Shown: positions 1 to 8,036, counted from the stretch's first letter. The stretch is DNA of 29,816 nt from DATFYI01 sp035315125 (GCA_035315125.1 DATFYI010000117.1:1-29816), one strand, 5' to 3'. The notes: a model not told the origin generated them from the letters alone. Numbers and translations are program-made.

Positions 1-1402
1 CAGCGTTATATTTTTTAGCAATTGTAAAAATTCGATCGGCCTTGGCCCGCCCACTTTCAAGATTGGTGGAGTTTATCAGGCAACGGCCGGGAGCATTTTT
101 CAAGGCTGTTTCGATCACATCCGGCTCAGTCGAGTCGATGATTAAAGGAACATTTGCTGTGGGAACGAGGGTCTTTATTACCCGGCGCATGGTCTCGTTT
201 TCATCGGTGCGTTCTGTCAGGGCTACACAAACATCCAAGCCGTGGGCGCCGCTTTCGACCTGTTGGTTAGCGATATTCAAGATACTTTCATAATCATCAG
301 CCAGGATGAGTTGTTTGAATTTTTTGCTGCCCTGTGTGTTCAATCGCTCGCCAATCAAGAAAGGCGGCGGGTCTTGTTGCATTGCTTGGGGCTGGATGGC
401 GGATGCCAGGCGGGGAATATTCAAAATGGGTCGAGAGGATTGAGGTCTGCCTCCCAGTTTTTCAACAATTAATTTCAAATGTGCTGGTGTTGTCCCACAG
501 CATCCGCCGACGATATTGAGGTTATATTTGTTGACATACTCAAACAAAGTCTCGGCGAACGGAGCCGGTTCCATAGGGTAGACTGCCTGACCATCGACAT
601 TGAGCGGCAGCCCGGCATTCGGTATACAGGAAATCGGAAGTGAGGACTGCTGGCCCAGATAGCGGATTGATTCGCGCATGTGTTCAGGTCCGGTTGAGCA
701 ATTCAAACCAATCGCATCAATGCCCATTCCTTCCAGGATTGACAGCACGGCTCCGATATCCGTTCCCAATAACATGCGGCCGGTAGTATCCATGGTTACC
801 TGGGCCTGCACAGGCAGGTTTTGACCGGTTTCTGAAAAAGCCTGGTAAATGCCGTTAATGGCGGCTTTTACTTCCAAGATGTCCTGCGAGGTCTCGATAA
901 GCAACAGGTCAACCCCGCCTTCAATCAAACCGCGAGCCTGTTCACGGAAAATATCGGCCAATTGGTCAAAGTTAATATTAGAAAGCTCCGGATCATTCAT
1001 GGAAGGAAGTTTACCGGAAGGCCCGATCGATCCAGCTACCAAACGTGACTGGCCTGTCCGGCTGTACTCATCCGCTAACCGGCGCGCCAGCCCAGCCGCA
1101 GTCCGGTTGATTTTTAAAACCTGATCTTGTAATCCATATTCGCCCAAGGTAAGCCGGTTGGCCCGGAAGGAATTGGTCTCGATCACATCAACTCCAACTT
1201 CAAGGAACGAGCGGTGGATTTCCTCGACAGCCTGCGGATAGCTGAGCACAAGGGCATCGTTGCAGCCGTTCAGACGCTCACCGCCGAATTGTGCGGGAGT
1301 CAGATTCATTTTTTGCAGGTTAGTGCCCATCGCGCCATCAAAAATAACCACGCGTTGTTCTAATAGATCCAAATAACGACGATTCGAATAAGTGCGTTTC
1401 AT
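1..1402 (-). CDS. metH: Cobalamin-dependent methionine synthase, N-terminal part (cut by window edge)
   Basis: MetH moves a methyl group from 5-methyl-THF through cobalamin to homocysteine, making methionine in the cytoplasm. I translated the minus strand from the ATG at 1400-1402; the frame stays open for 467 codons and leaves the window. The first about 320 residues are a homocysteine S-methyltransferase barrel (early FDGAMGTNLQ motif) with the three zinc cysteines: Cys235 in GLNCSTGP and Cys301-Cys302 in GGCCGTTPAH. A pterin-binding domain follows (IGERLNTQGSKKF, then a GAHGLDVCVALTER-like stretch). That order fits MetH and argues against the homocysteine methyltransferase/MTHFR fusion. 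The cobalamin and activation domains would lie outside the window, so a split enzyme is possible. A GGAGG ribosome site lies 6 nt before the ATG. A SAM-I riboswitch controls it. Confidence 0.88.
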   Translation of the reverse strand, partial: MKRTYSNRRYLDLLEQRVVIFDGAMGTNLQKMNLTPAQFGGERLNGCNDALVLSYPQAVEEIHRSFLEVGVDVIETNSFRANRLTLGEYGLQDQVLKINRTAAGLARRLADEYSRTGQSRLVAGSIGPSGKLPSMNDPELSNINFDQLADIFREQARGLIEGGVDLLLIETSQDILEVKAAINGIYQAFSETGQNLPVQAQVTMDTTGRMLLGTDIGAVLSILEGMGIDAIGLNCSTGPEHMRESIRYLGQQSSLPISCIPNAGLPLNVDGQAVYPMEPAPFAETLFEYVNKYNLNIVGGCCGTTPAHLKLIVEKLGGRPQSSRPILNIPRLASAIQPQAMQQDPPPFLIGERLNTQGSKKFKQLILADDYESILNIANQQVESGAHGLDVCVALTERTDENETMRRVIKTLVPTANVPLIIDSTEPDVIETALKNAPGRCLINSTNLESGRAKADRIFTIAKKYNA

Positions 1403-1420
1403 GTGGGCCTCCGATCCTAC

Positions 1421-1445
1421 AAAAAAACCTCTCTAATTGAGAGGT
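1421..1445 (-). terminator. Intrinsic terminator of the metH riboswitch
   Basis: Read on the minus strand, a 7-bp perfect stem (ACCTCTC / GAGAGGT, loop AATTA) is followed by seven T. It sits between the riboswitch aptamer and the metH start. Its 5' arm CTCTCA (1443-1438) can instead pair with TGAGAG (1466-1461), which overlaps the 3' strand of aptamer stem P1. That is the usual OFF-switch arrangement of S-box leaders. Confidence 0.9.
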
Positions 1446-1462
1446 CGCCTTAGAGCCAATCT

Positions 1463-1572
1463 CTCATCTTTCAGAAACCCATTTCTGGGAAATTCTGCCG
1501 GAATTGGCACCTGCTGAAACATAGCGGTTGCCGAGGTTTCTCGGGGCCGGTCCCTCCACCTCTCTCGATGAG
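1463..1572 (-). promoter_or_regulatory. SAM-I (S-box) riboswitch aptamer
   Basis: The minus strand carries the S-box consensus in order: P1 5' strand CTCATC, the GAGAGAGGTGGAGGGA block, CCGGCCC, GAAACC, CGGCAACCG, GGTGCCAATTCC, and AAAGATGAGAG as the P1 3' strand. P1 is CTCATC (1572-1567) paired with GATGAG (1468-1463). It lies in the metH leader, just before a terminator, so SAM binding should stabilise P1, free the terminator and stop transcription. Class and position agree with known S-box control of methionine genes. Confidence 0.95.
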
Positions 1573-1597
1573 TAGCCAGGTCAATCACCTGACTCAT
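1568..1597 (-). other. Leader helix that competes with riboswitch stem P1
   Basis: On the minus strand ATGAGT (1597-1592) and ACTCAT (1573-1568) are perfectly complementary and enclose a second stem CAGGT/ACCTG with a 5-nt loop; a 3-nt bulge (GCT) separates the two on the 3' side. The outer helix uses nearly all of the P1 5' strand (1572-1567), so it and P1 cannot form together. It lies inside the predicted transcript. It could equally be a protein-binding palindrome or chance. Confidence 0.5.
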
Positions 1598-1611
1598 TCA
1601 ATTGTTGTCAA

Positions 1612-1640
1612 ATTCTATCACAAACATAGCGAGTATTCAA
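1612..1640 (-). promoter_or_regulatory. Sigma-70-type promoter of metH
   Basis: On the minus strand a -35 TTGAAT (1640-1635) and a -10 TAGAAT (1617-1612) are separated by exactly 17 bp. The start of transcription would fall near 1604, about 30 nt before riboswitch P1. Confidence 0.7.
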
Positions 1641-1719
1641 CACAAATACAACCATAATAGTGAATATAAAATTGCTAAACGGATCATCTTTAAGATCTTT
1701 CATAGTTATTAATCTGTTA

Positions 1720-1725
1720 TATAAT
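1720..1725 (+). promoter_or_regulatory. -10 box TATAAT close to the start codon of the next gene
   Basis: A perfect TATAAT at 1720-1725 puts the transcription start near 1732, only about 10 nt before the ATG at 1742. No good -35 box is visible, and no Shine-Dalgarno sequence precedes the ATG, so the mRNA would be nearly leaderless. Confidence 0.5.
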
Positions 1726-1741
1726 CATCAACAATAATTCG

Positions 1742-2140
1742 ATGGAAACACAAAAATCCGCTCCCTTTTATTCAATACTTATTACCAGCCTGATCCTGGC
1801 TTTAATCGGTTGGGTAGGGCTGGCGTTTTTGCTTCTTAATACTTTGCCAACACTTGGCCCGCGCTGGTTATTCTTTTTCTTGTTTATGCTGGCTTTGAGT
1901 GGGACAGTTTTACCGCTGGTGTATTTTTTTAACCTGCGTTTCCCCAGCACCCCTCCTGCCGGCGGTGCGGTGCTTGTCCGGCAAGCCATGTGGGTCGGGA
2001 TTTATGGGGACTTGATTGCCTGGTTGATGATGGGCCGTGTGTTTGACACGGCTCGGGCGGTTTTTCTGGCAATCGGTTTTATCATCATTGAAATCTTGCT
2101 GAGGATGAGTGAACAAAGCCACTGGAAGCCAAAGGATTAA
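1742..2140 (+). CDS. Small four-helix membrane protein of unknown function
   Basis: I do not recognise a named family. The 132-residue product has about four hydrophobic segments (about residues 9-33, 40-64, 80-100 and 103-121), a short polar N-terminus and a polar C-terminal tail. Arg and Lys sit mainly at loop ends, as in an integral inner-membrane protein. It has no obvious catalytic motif. Its stop codon is 4 nt before the preferred start of selA, so the two are probably cotranscribed from the TATAAT at 1720; this does not prove a link to selenium. The ATG at 1742 was chosen because the frame opens there directly after the -10 box. An antisense frame over the same DNA looks like a shadow. 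Confidence 0.7.
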   Translation: METQKSAPFYSILITSLILALIGWVGLAFLLLNTLPTLGPRWLFFFLFMLALSGTVLPLVYFFNLRFPSTPPAGGAVLVRQAMWVGIYGDLIAWLMMGRVFDTARAVFLAIGFIIIEILLRMSEQSHWKPKD

Positions 2141-2144
2141 TCCC

Positions 2145-3503
2145 GTGAATGACCTGCGTGCTTTGCCTTCAGTCGATCAATTGATGCAAACCCGACAGGC
2201 GGCAGAATTAGTCGCGGTATATGGCCGCCCTTTAACACTGGAAGCTATCCGCACGACCCTGGATGAGCTGCGCCAGGATTACAAAGAGGAAAATACCATC
2301 CCGCTTCGACCCGGAATTCTCAATCTCGTCCAGGCACGTTTGCAGGACTGGCTTAAACCTACCCTGGTCCCGGTTATCAACGCCACCGGGGTGATCTTAC
2401 ATACCAATCTAGGACGGGCTCCGCTCAGCCGAGGGGCTATCCAGGCCTTGCAAAACCTGAGCGGAAGCTACAGTACGTTGGAATATGATCTGGAAAGCGG
2501 AAGCCGTGGTAGTCGCTCGATGCATGTCGAAAAATTATTAACCCGTCTGACAGGCGCAGAGGCTGCACTGGTAGTTACAAACAATGCTGCGGCTGTTTTA
2601 CTGGCATTAGCAGCCCTGGCACGCCGCCATCGAGTGATTATTTCACGTTCTCAACTGGTCGAAATTGGCGGAGGTTTCCGCGTACCTGAGGTTATGAGCC
2701 AATCAGGCGCCCATCTGATTGAGGTTGGCGCCACCAATCAGACTCATATCGAAGATTATGAACAGGCTTTGCAGGAGCCGGCCGCCTTAGTGATGCACGC
2801 ACACCAATCCAATTTTAAAATCATTGGTTTTACCAGCGAACCCAGTTTAAAAGAGTTGGTTGGACTGGCCAACAGATTTGGTGTACCTGTTTTGGATGAT
2901 TTGGGCTCAGGAGCACTATTGGATACGGCTCGCTTTGGATTAGCTCACGAGCCGACCGTGCAAGAGTCGCTCTCGGCTGGAGTGGATCTGGTTTGTTTCT
3001 CAGGAGATAAGCTGCTGGGAGGTCCCCAGGCCGGCATTTTGGCCGGTAAAGCTGATTTGATTTGTAAAATCAAAAAACACCCGCTCGCCAGGGCCGTTCG
3101 GGCAGATAAGTTGTGTTTGGCGGCCCTTTCTGCAACTCTGCTGCATTATATTAAAGATGAAGCCGAACGCGAAGTACCGGTCTGGCAAATGATTTCCAAA
3201 ACGCCCGAACAACTTCAGGCGCACGCGCATCACTGGGTTGAAATTCTTCAGCAAGGCACAGTAATTGCCGGGCAATCGACCATCGGCGGTGGTAGTTTGC
3301 CACAGGAAACCCAGCCTACTTATTTAATTGCCTTGCAGGTACACCAACCCAACCAATTATTAAAATTGCTTCGCTCGATGAAACCGCCAATCATTGCTCG
3401 AATTGAAAACGAACAGGTGGTGTTCGATCCTCGCACAGTGTTGATTGAGCAAGAAGGGGCGTTTCTAGTTGGGTTACAGAATGCCCTGGGACGGAAAATA
3501 TAA
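2145..3503 (+). CDS. selA: L-seryl-tRNA(Sec) selenium transferase (selenocysteine synthase)
   Basis: SelA is a PLP enzyme that converts seryl-tRNA(Sec) to selenocysteinyl-tRNA(Sec) using selenophosphate. The product (452 residues from GTG 2145) has the full family layout: an N-terminal helical domain starting DLRALPSVDQL, the INATGVILHTNLGRAPLS block, and the fold-type-I PLP core with the Schiff-base lysine in FSGDKLLGGPQAG (Lys289). Length is normal for SelA. I prefer GTG 2145 over an in-frame GTG at 2109: an AAAGGA site precedes it by 8 nt, the protein then begins as SelA homologs do, and the earlier start overlaps the upstream gene. selB, selC and selD are not in the window. Related SelA-like PLP lyases exist, but the intact N-terminal domain favours true SelA. 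Confidence 0.9.
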   Translation: MNDLRALPSVDQLMQTRQAAELVAVYGRPLTLEAIRTTLDELRQDYKEENTIPLRPGILNLVQARLQDWLKPTLVPVINATGVILHTNLGRAPLSRGAIQALQNLSGSYSTLEYDLESGSRGSRSMHVEKLLTRLTGAEAALVVTNNAAAVLLALAALARRHRVIISRSQLVEIGGGFRVPEVMSQSGAHLIEVGATNQTHIEDYEQALQEPAALVMHAHQSNFKIIGFTSEPSLKELVGLANRFGVPVLDDLGSGALLDTARFGLAHEPTVQESLSAGVDLVCFSGDKLLGGPQAGILAGKADLICKIKKHPLARAVRADKLCLAALSATLLHYIKDEAEREVPVWQMISKTPEQLQAHAHHWVEILQQGTVIAGQSTIGGGSLPQETQPTYLIALQVHQPNQLLKLLRSMKPPIIARIENEQVVFDPRTVLIEQEGAFLVGLQNALGRKI

Positions 3504-3542
3504 TATTATTCGCTTTTAATTAGAAAGAAGAAGAAGAAAGTT

Positions 3543-4778
3543 ATGAAAAGTGATCTTGATACATTCATGGCAGCCGATAATCTGAATGCGCTGCTGATAA
3601 CTGGCGCCGGCATGCATAATCCGGCAATGGTTTACCTGACCGGAGGAGCTCATCTAACCCAGGCGGATTTGATTGTGAAAAAGGGTCAGAAACCGGTTCT
3701 GTTTCATGGAGCGATGGAACGAGATGAGGCAGCTAAAAGCGGGCTGCCAACGCGCACTTATTCCAATTATCCGTACGGCGAGTTGCTCAAGACAGCGAAT
3801 GGAGATCCATATTTAGCGCGAGCTTTGCGATATCAACGAATGTTCAATGATGTCGGAGTTACCAGCGGGAAAGTGGCGCTCTATGGGCGTGTTGATATCG
3901 GTCAGGGATTTGCCATAATATCTGCCCTGCAAAAACTGATGCCAGAGATCGAATTTCTCGGCGGTGCGAATGATGATGTATTGTTTAATGCCAGGTACAC
4001 CAAAGATGCGGTTGAAATCGAACGAATCCGCCAAATGGGCAAAGTGACAACCGAGGTAGTCGGTTTAACAGCAGATTTTCTATCCAGCCAGCCCATCAAG
4101 GAGAGCAGATTGTGCCGCCCGGACGGTCAGCCCTGGACAATCGGGGACGTAAAAAAAAGGATAAACCTGTGGCTGGCAGAACGGGGCGCAGAAAACCCTG
4201 AAGATACGATTTTTGCAATCGGACACGATTCTGGGGTACCCCACAGCAGCGGCAACCCAGCCGATATTCTCCAGCTAGGCCAGACGATTGTATTTGATAT
4301 TTACCCTTGCGAAATGGGGGGCGGATATTTTTATGACTTCACTCGCACCTGGTGTTTGGGCTTTGCACCGGATGAAGCTCAGAAATTATACGATCAGGTA
4401 CGGTCAGTTTACCAGCAGTTGGTTAAAGAATTGAAAGTCAATGCCCCCTTTAAAAATTACCAGCAACTGACGTGTGAATTATTCGAAAGTGTGGGACATC
4501 CTACAATTTTGAGTAGTCCGGATACAGAAGTGGGTTATGTACATAGCATTGGCCATGGGGTCGGTTTGAATATTCACGAGCGGCCCTTCAGTGGCAGTGA
4601 CTCTTCTGATAAAGACATTCTTTCACCTGGTACGGTTATAACCATCGAGCCTGGATTGTATTATCCTGAACAAGGAATGGGGGTACGTCTGGAGGACACT
4701 TATTGGGTTAACCCTGAAGGAAAAATAGAAATTCTGGCTGATTTTCCAATGGATCTGGTTTTACCTGTCAGAATTTGA
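3543..4778 (+). CDS. M24 family metallopeptidase (Xaa-Pro aminopeptidase-like)
   Basis: This 411-residue protein has an N-terminal creatinase-like domain (about 1-150) and a C-terminal pita-bread domain. The five metal ligands of active M24 peptidases are visible: Asp in VFDIYP, Asp in YDFTRTW, His in SIGHGVGLNIHE, Glu in ITIEPGLYY and Glu in VRLEDTYWV. It should therefore be a functional two-metal enzyme that removes an N-terminal residue before proline or acts on dipeptides. Substrate cannot be read from sequence; Xaa-Pro dipeptidase (PepQ-like) is the main alternative. It has no signal peptide, so it is probably cytoplasmic. The leader before ATG 3543 is a purine-rich AAG/GAA run without a classic Shine-Dalgarno box. 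It starts 39 nt after selA. Confidence 0.85.
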   Translation: MKSDLDTFMAADNLNALLITGAGMHNPAMVYLTGGAHLTQADLIVKKGQKPVLFHGAMERDEAAKSGLPTRTYSNYPYGELLKTANGDPYLARALRYQRMFNDVGVTSGKVALYGRVDIGQGFAIISALQKLMPEIEFLGGANDDVLFNARYTKDAVEIERIRQMGKVTTEVVGLTADFLSSQPIKESRLCRPDGQPWTIGDVKKRINLWLAERGAENPEDTIFAIGHDSGVPHSSGNPADILQLGQTIVFDIYPCEMGGGYFYDFTRTWCLGFAPDEAQKLYDQVRSVYQQLVKELKVNAPFKNYQQLTCELFESVGHPTILSSPDTEVGYVHSIGHGVGLNIHERPFSGSDSSDKDILSPGTVITIEPGLYYPEQGMGVRLEDTYWVNPEGKIEILADFPMDLVLPVRI

Positions 4779-4802
4779 TGTTCAATCATCCAAAAAAAAA
4801 TG

Positions 4803-4811
4803 TGATATAAA
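4803..4811 (+). promoter_or_regulatory. Extended -10 promoter of tsaD, leaderless transcript likely
   Basis: TGATATAAA at 4803-4811 is an extended -10 element (TG, one base, TATAAA). The expected start of transcription is about 7 nt downstream, at or next to the A of the tsaD ATG at 4819. No Shine-Dalgarno sequence lies between them. Confidence 0.6.
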
Positions 4812-4818
4812 AGTAATC

Positions 4819-5862
4819 ATGTCGAATACTCAAATGCATTTCACGTTTTCATCAGCCCGCATCCTGGGGATCGAAACATCCTGCGATGAGACTGCTGCGG
4901 CCGTGATAGAAAATGGCCGCACGATACTATCCAGCGTGGTAGCTTCGCAGATCGATCTGCATGCCCAATATGGCGGCGTTTTTCCTGAAGTTGCTTCTCG
5001 ACAGCATATTCTAACGATTTACTCGATCATAGATCAGGCATTACAACAAGCTCACCTGGATCTTGGAAACCTGGATGCGATTGCAGTCACGCGCGGCCCG
5101 GGCCTGGCAGGTTCGTTGGTGGTTGGGATGAACGCTGCCAAGGGATTAGCTCTGGCCAGCAATTTACCGCTGATCGGTGTTAATCACCTGGAAGGTCACA
5201 TTTATTCATCGTGGTTAGAGTCCGACGATGAGGAAGTTCCTGCTCCAAGCTTCCCGCTCCTGGCGCTTTTAGTATCGGGTGGGCATTCTGAACTCAATTT
5301 GATGACGGATCATCTCACCTATAAGAGATTGGGCAGTACCCTGGATGATGCCGCTGGCGAGGCGTTTGATAAGGTGGCACGCTTGTTGGGTTTGCCTTAC
5401 CCGGGTGGACCCTCCATCCAACGGGCGGCTGCCAGCGGTAATCCGACTGCATTTACATTCCCGCGCGCCAGACTTGAGGGCAGTTGGAATTTTTCGTTCA
5501 GCGGTTTAAAAACTGCCGTCTTAAGGGTTGTACGCAAGATTGAAGGTGAAAATCGCCCAATTCCCATTGAGGATCTGGCGGCAAGCTTCCAGGCAGCCGT
5601 TGTGGATGTGCTATTGAGTAAAACGATGCAAGCTGCGCGTACTTTTCATGCGCGCGAAATCCTGGTAGCCGGTGGGGTTTCTGCAAACAAAGCTTTACGG
5701 CAGGCCTTTTTGAGCCAAAATGAATTCCCGGTCCATATTCCACCCCTTTCGTTGTGTACAGATAACGCCGCTATGATCGGATCGGCTGGATATTTCCGCT
5801 TTGAAAAAGGATTGGTAGATCCACTGGATCTGGATGTGTTGCCAAACTGGCCTTTATCCTGA
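4819..5862 (+). CDS. tsaD: tRNA N6-adenosine threonylcarbamoyltransferase
   Basis: TsaD transfers the threonylcarbamoyl group to A37 of ANN-decoding tRNAs, working with TsaB and TsaE on adenylate made by TsaC. The product (347 residues) opens its ASKHA fold with ILGIETSCDETAAAV and carries FPEVASRQH, VTRGPGLAGSL, the metal-binding histidines in VNHLEGHIYSSW (His123, His127), ALLVSGGHSEL, DDAAGEAFDKVARLLG and the late AGGVSANKALR block. All core motifs are intact. ATG 4819 gives about 12 residues more than usual before the first strand; ATG 4834 would give a more typical N-terminus. The extended -10 at 4803 places the RNA 5' end at 4819, which supports the upstream ATG on a leaderless mRNA. 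tsaB and tsaE are not nearby. Confidence 0.93.
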   Translation: MSNTQMHFTFSSARILGIETSCDETAAAVIENGRTILSSVVASQIDLHAQYGGVFPEVASRQHILTIYSIIDQALQQAHLDLGNLDAIAVTRGPGLAGSLVVGMNAAKGLALASNLPLIGVNHLEGHIYSSWLESDDEEVPAPSFPLLALLVSGGHSELNLMTDHLTYKRLGSTLDDAAGEAFDKVARLLGLPYPGGPSIQRAAASGNPTAFTFPRARLEGSWNFSFSGLKTAVLRVVRKIEGENRPIPIEDLAASFQAAVVDVLLSKTMQAARTFHAREILVAGGVSANKALRQAFLSQNEFPVHIPPLSLCTDNAAMIGSAGYFRFEKGLVDPLDLDVLPNWPLS

Positions 5863-5928
5863 TGAATAAGAACTGACTACCACCTTTGAAACACGTTTTA
5901 TCACGATTGGTAACGATGGAGTTGAGCA

Positions 5929-6351
5929 ATGGAGGCAAAGGTTACCTGGCAAGGCAATCTAACTTTTGAGGGAACGGCGGATAGTGGGTATAAAGTTCCC
6001 TTAGGAACTGAGCCGGAAGTGGGTGGCAACAATGATGGCTTTAAACCGATGGAGTTACTTCTGACGGGGTTAGCGGGCTGTACCGCCATGGATGTCATTT
6101 CAATTCTAAAAAAGAAGAAACAGGATGTAACTGATTTTGAAGTAAAGGCCCATGCAGATCGCGCCAGCGAACAACCGCGTGTTTTTACACATATTATGAT
6201 CGAATATATTGTTACCGGTCATCATGTTGATCCGGTTGCAGTGGACAGGGCGATTGAATTATCTGAGTCCAAATACTGTCCGGCTCAGGCTATGCTAAAA
6301 AAAGCTGTCACGATCGAGCATAAAGCGACTATTCTGGAAGCAACTGAATAA
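5929..6351 (+). CDS. OsmC/Ohr family protein (thiol peroxidase-like)
   Basis: OsmC-family proteins reduce organic hydroperoxides with a pair of cysteines. This 140-residue protein has normal family length, the PMELLLTGLAGCTAMDV motif with the peroxidatic Cys51, and the resolving Cys117 in ESKYCPAQAML. It resembles the YhfA-like branch more than Ohr, because the helix after the first cysteine is Lys-rich (ILKKKKQ). Physiological substrate is unknown. The ATG at 5929 has a GGAG box about 8 nt upstream, and the protein starts directly with the usual first strand (KVTWQGNLTFEG). It lies 66 nt after tsaD on the same strand and may be read from the same promoter. It converges with the minus-strand hydrolase operon. 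Confidence 0.88.
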   Translation: MEAKVTWQGNLTFEGTADSGYKVPLGTEPEVGGNNDGFKPMELLLTGLAGCTAMDVISILKKKKQDVTDFEVKAHADRASEQPRVFTHIMIEYIVTGHHVDPVAVDRAIELSESKYCPAQAMLKKAVTIEHKATILEATE

Positions 6352-6355
6352 AGCG

Positions 6356-6388
6356 AGTAGTATTTCGTTTAAGTGCTACTTTCTTTCT
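6356..6388. terminator. Weak terminator between convergent genes
   Basis: AGTAGTA (6356-6362) pairs with TGCTACT (6374-6380) in 7 bp with one G-T wobble, followed by TTCTTTCT. On the other strand the stem is followed by a short T-rich stretch. It lies between two converging stop codons, so it may serve both directions. The stem is AT-rich and the call is tentative. Confidence 0.4.
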
Positions 6389-6421
6389 CCGCATTTAAAA
6401 CTCGAACCATTCAATTTTCGT

Positions 6422-8017
6422 TTAATTTCCAGAAGCATCATTTAACTGAGCCAAATCTGGCTTGTTGACTTCATTTGCCAGATCTGCCTCGACCTGGCTT
6501 GGTTTATCAGAGCAAGTACAGGCCCGCACGACCTGGCTATACCGCACCAGGTTGCCCTGATAGGGAGTGCCATCGCTTTGAGCAATCCAGCCTTCCAAAT
6601 TTAGCGCCAACGCACCGGAAGCTGAAATCCATTCACCATTGTATAAACGGGCAATATGAACATGCGCTCCGGTTGCTTCACCCCCTTCGCAGGATGGGTG
6701 TCCAACCGGGTCACCGAGCTTTAAACGCTGGCCAACTTTAGCGCTGCCATCGGTTGCGATGTGCAGGTAAAGCAATACCCAACCTGTACGTATATCTCCA
6801 TCTCCATCCAGATCGAGTTCTACCAAACCGGTATCAGTGCGAGCAACCACACCATCGGCCATAGCTCGTGCCCAAAGTGGACTGGGAGCGCAACTGGTAA
6901 CATTAGAGGGCGGGGCTAAATCAATTGCTGCAAAAGGTAGTCCGGTGCCCCAACCAGTATGCGGGGCGCCCGTAAAAGCCCAAAATTGCCCTGGCAAGAA
7001 GGGAAAATTGAGTGGAGGCTGTTGCAAACTTCCGGGAATATGCGGCTTAACATTTACCCAGGGATTACCAAATAACTGCTGGTAGGTATTTGCAAAGCCC
7101 TGGCCCTGGGTTGCCTTCGTGTAGTCATCAGTACTCATGGTTTGCGCAAAATAATATTGTAATGCCACTGAAGCTGCATTTTGCCACGGATCTGGACGTT
7201 CCAGGCTTCCATCGATATGATCGAAAGAGGTTAGAATGCCTGTTCTCCAGCCATAATAGCCGTTATTGAGCGTATTGACTGCCCAAAGGATCTGGTTATA
7301 CAGGCCTTGATGCATCGTATCGTCATATCCCAAAATGTAGGGATTGTCCCGGTTTGGATTGGTCGGTTGGCTGAGTGCTCCAGCCTGAAACTCCAGGATG
7401 GCCAAAATGAGGCGCGGACTGATGCTGTAGTTGTTTGCTACATGTTGGACCAACTCTCCACCGTTCATTAATATTCCGCCATCGGCAGCCTCTTGATCGT
7501 TCTTCAGCCAGCCCGGTTGTGAGTTTACAAACTGGACGGTATTAAAACCAACCTGTTCCGGACCGTTTACAAAAAGGCTGTCCGGAATAATCTGATACGG
7601 GGTCCCCCATAAAGGCTGGTAATAAATGGGTATCTTCATTGGCATGCCTGGCGGTAGTGTGGTTACATTGGCCGGGATAATTGGATTGTTAGACATGATT
7701 TCATCAGTTTTTGTATTGAAATGGGCAGCCAGAGCCGGGATTGTGTCACCATCCTGAGCAATATAATCAACCAATTGGCCGGGTTGGTAGCGGGGACGAG
7801 TTGGCAAGGGGGTAGGCCCAGTAACGCCATTTGTTGGAGTAACCTGAGGAATAGCTGAATCAGACCCATCGATCGATGCAGGCTCTACTGTACAGGCTGA
7901 GACAAGTTGAGCCATCAAGGCGAATAGCAACAGGATTGTTGAAACGGGCGTGAATATTTTTATGGATAAATTTTTTCTAAGGTACCGTGTTTTTGATATA
8001 CGAATAAGTTTTACCAT
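6422..8017 (-). CDS. LysM-M23A (LasA-like) peptidase lipoprotein, third paralog
   Basis: Probable outer-surface peptidoglycan endopeptidase. From ATG 8017 (531 residues) it has a lipoprotein signal with lipobox LVSAC (Cys42), a Pro/Thr linker, one LysM domain (about 83-130), a helical domain (about 145-325) and a C-terminal M23 domain. His353 and Asp366 are 13 residues apart, as for the LasA zinc ligands His23/Asp36; His419 (LYLHI) and His452/His454 (AHVHIA) complete the site. Cys376 and Cys443 could form a disulfide, and a DLDGDGD loop could bind calcium. I chose 8017 rather than the longer in-frame start at 8113, which would overlap the upstream gene and put 32 polar residues before the signal peptide. 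It is last in the operon, 19 nt after its neighbour, and has a Cys-containing tail (ACTCS). Confidence 0.82.
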   Translation of the reverse strand: MVKLIRISKTRYLRKNLSIKIFTPVSTILLLFALMAQLVSACTVEPASIDGSDSAIPQVTPTNGVTGPTPLPTRPRYQPGQLVDYIAQDGDTIPALAAHFNTKTDEIMSNNPIIPANVTTLPPGMPMKIPIYYQPLWGTPYQIIPDSLFVNGPEQVGFNTVQFVNSQPGWLKNDQEAADGGILMNGGELVQHVANNYSISPRLILAILEFQAGALSQPTNPNRDNPYILGYDDTMHQGLYNQILWAVNTLNNGYYGWRTGILTSFDHIDGSLERPDPWQNAASVALQYYFAQTMSTDDYTKATQGQGFANTYQQLFGNPWVNVKPHIPGSLQQPPLNFPFLPGQFWAFTGAPHTGWGTGLPFAAIDLAPPSNVTSCAPSPLWARAMADGVVARTDTGLVELDLDGDGDIRTGWVLLYLHIATDGSAKVGQRLKLGDPVGHPSCEGGEATGAHVHIARLYNGEWISASGALALNLEGWIAQSDGTPYQGNLVRYSQVVRACTCSDKPSQVEADLANEVNKPDLAQLNDASGN

Positions 8018-8036
8018 TATTGTTCCACTTCTAATT

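Noticed and set aside
42..1124. Plus-strand open frames in the first 1.2 kb
   Set aside because: They lie antisense to the metH frame, which has full domain motifs.
2109..2144. Upstream GTG start for selA
   Set aside because: It overlaps the preceding gene, lacks a ribosome site, and adds residues not typical of SelA; GTG 2145 has AAAGGA at good distance.
3499..3504. TATAAT at the end of selA as a promoter for the M24 peptidase
   Set aside because: No acceptable -35 box at 16-18 bp and no extended -10; the match may be chance in AT-rich sequence.
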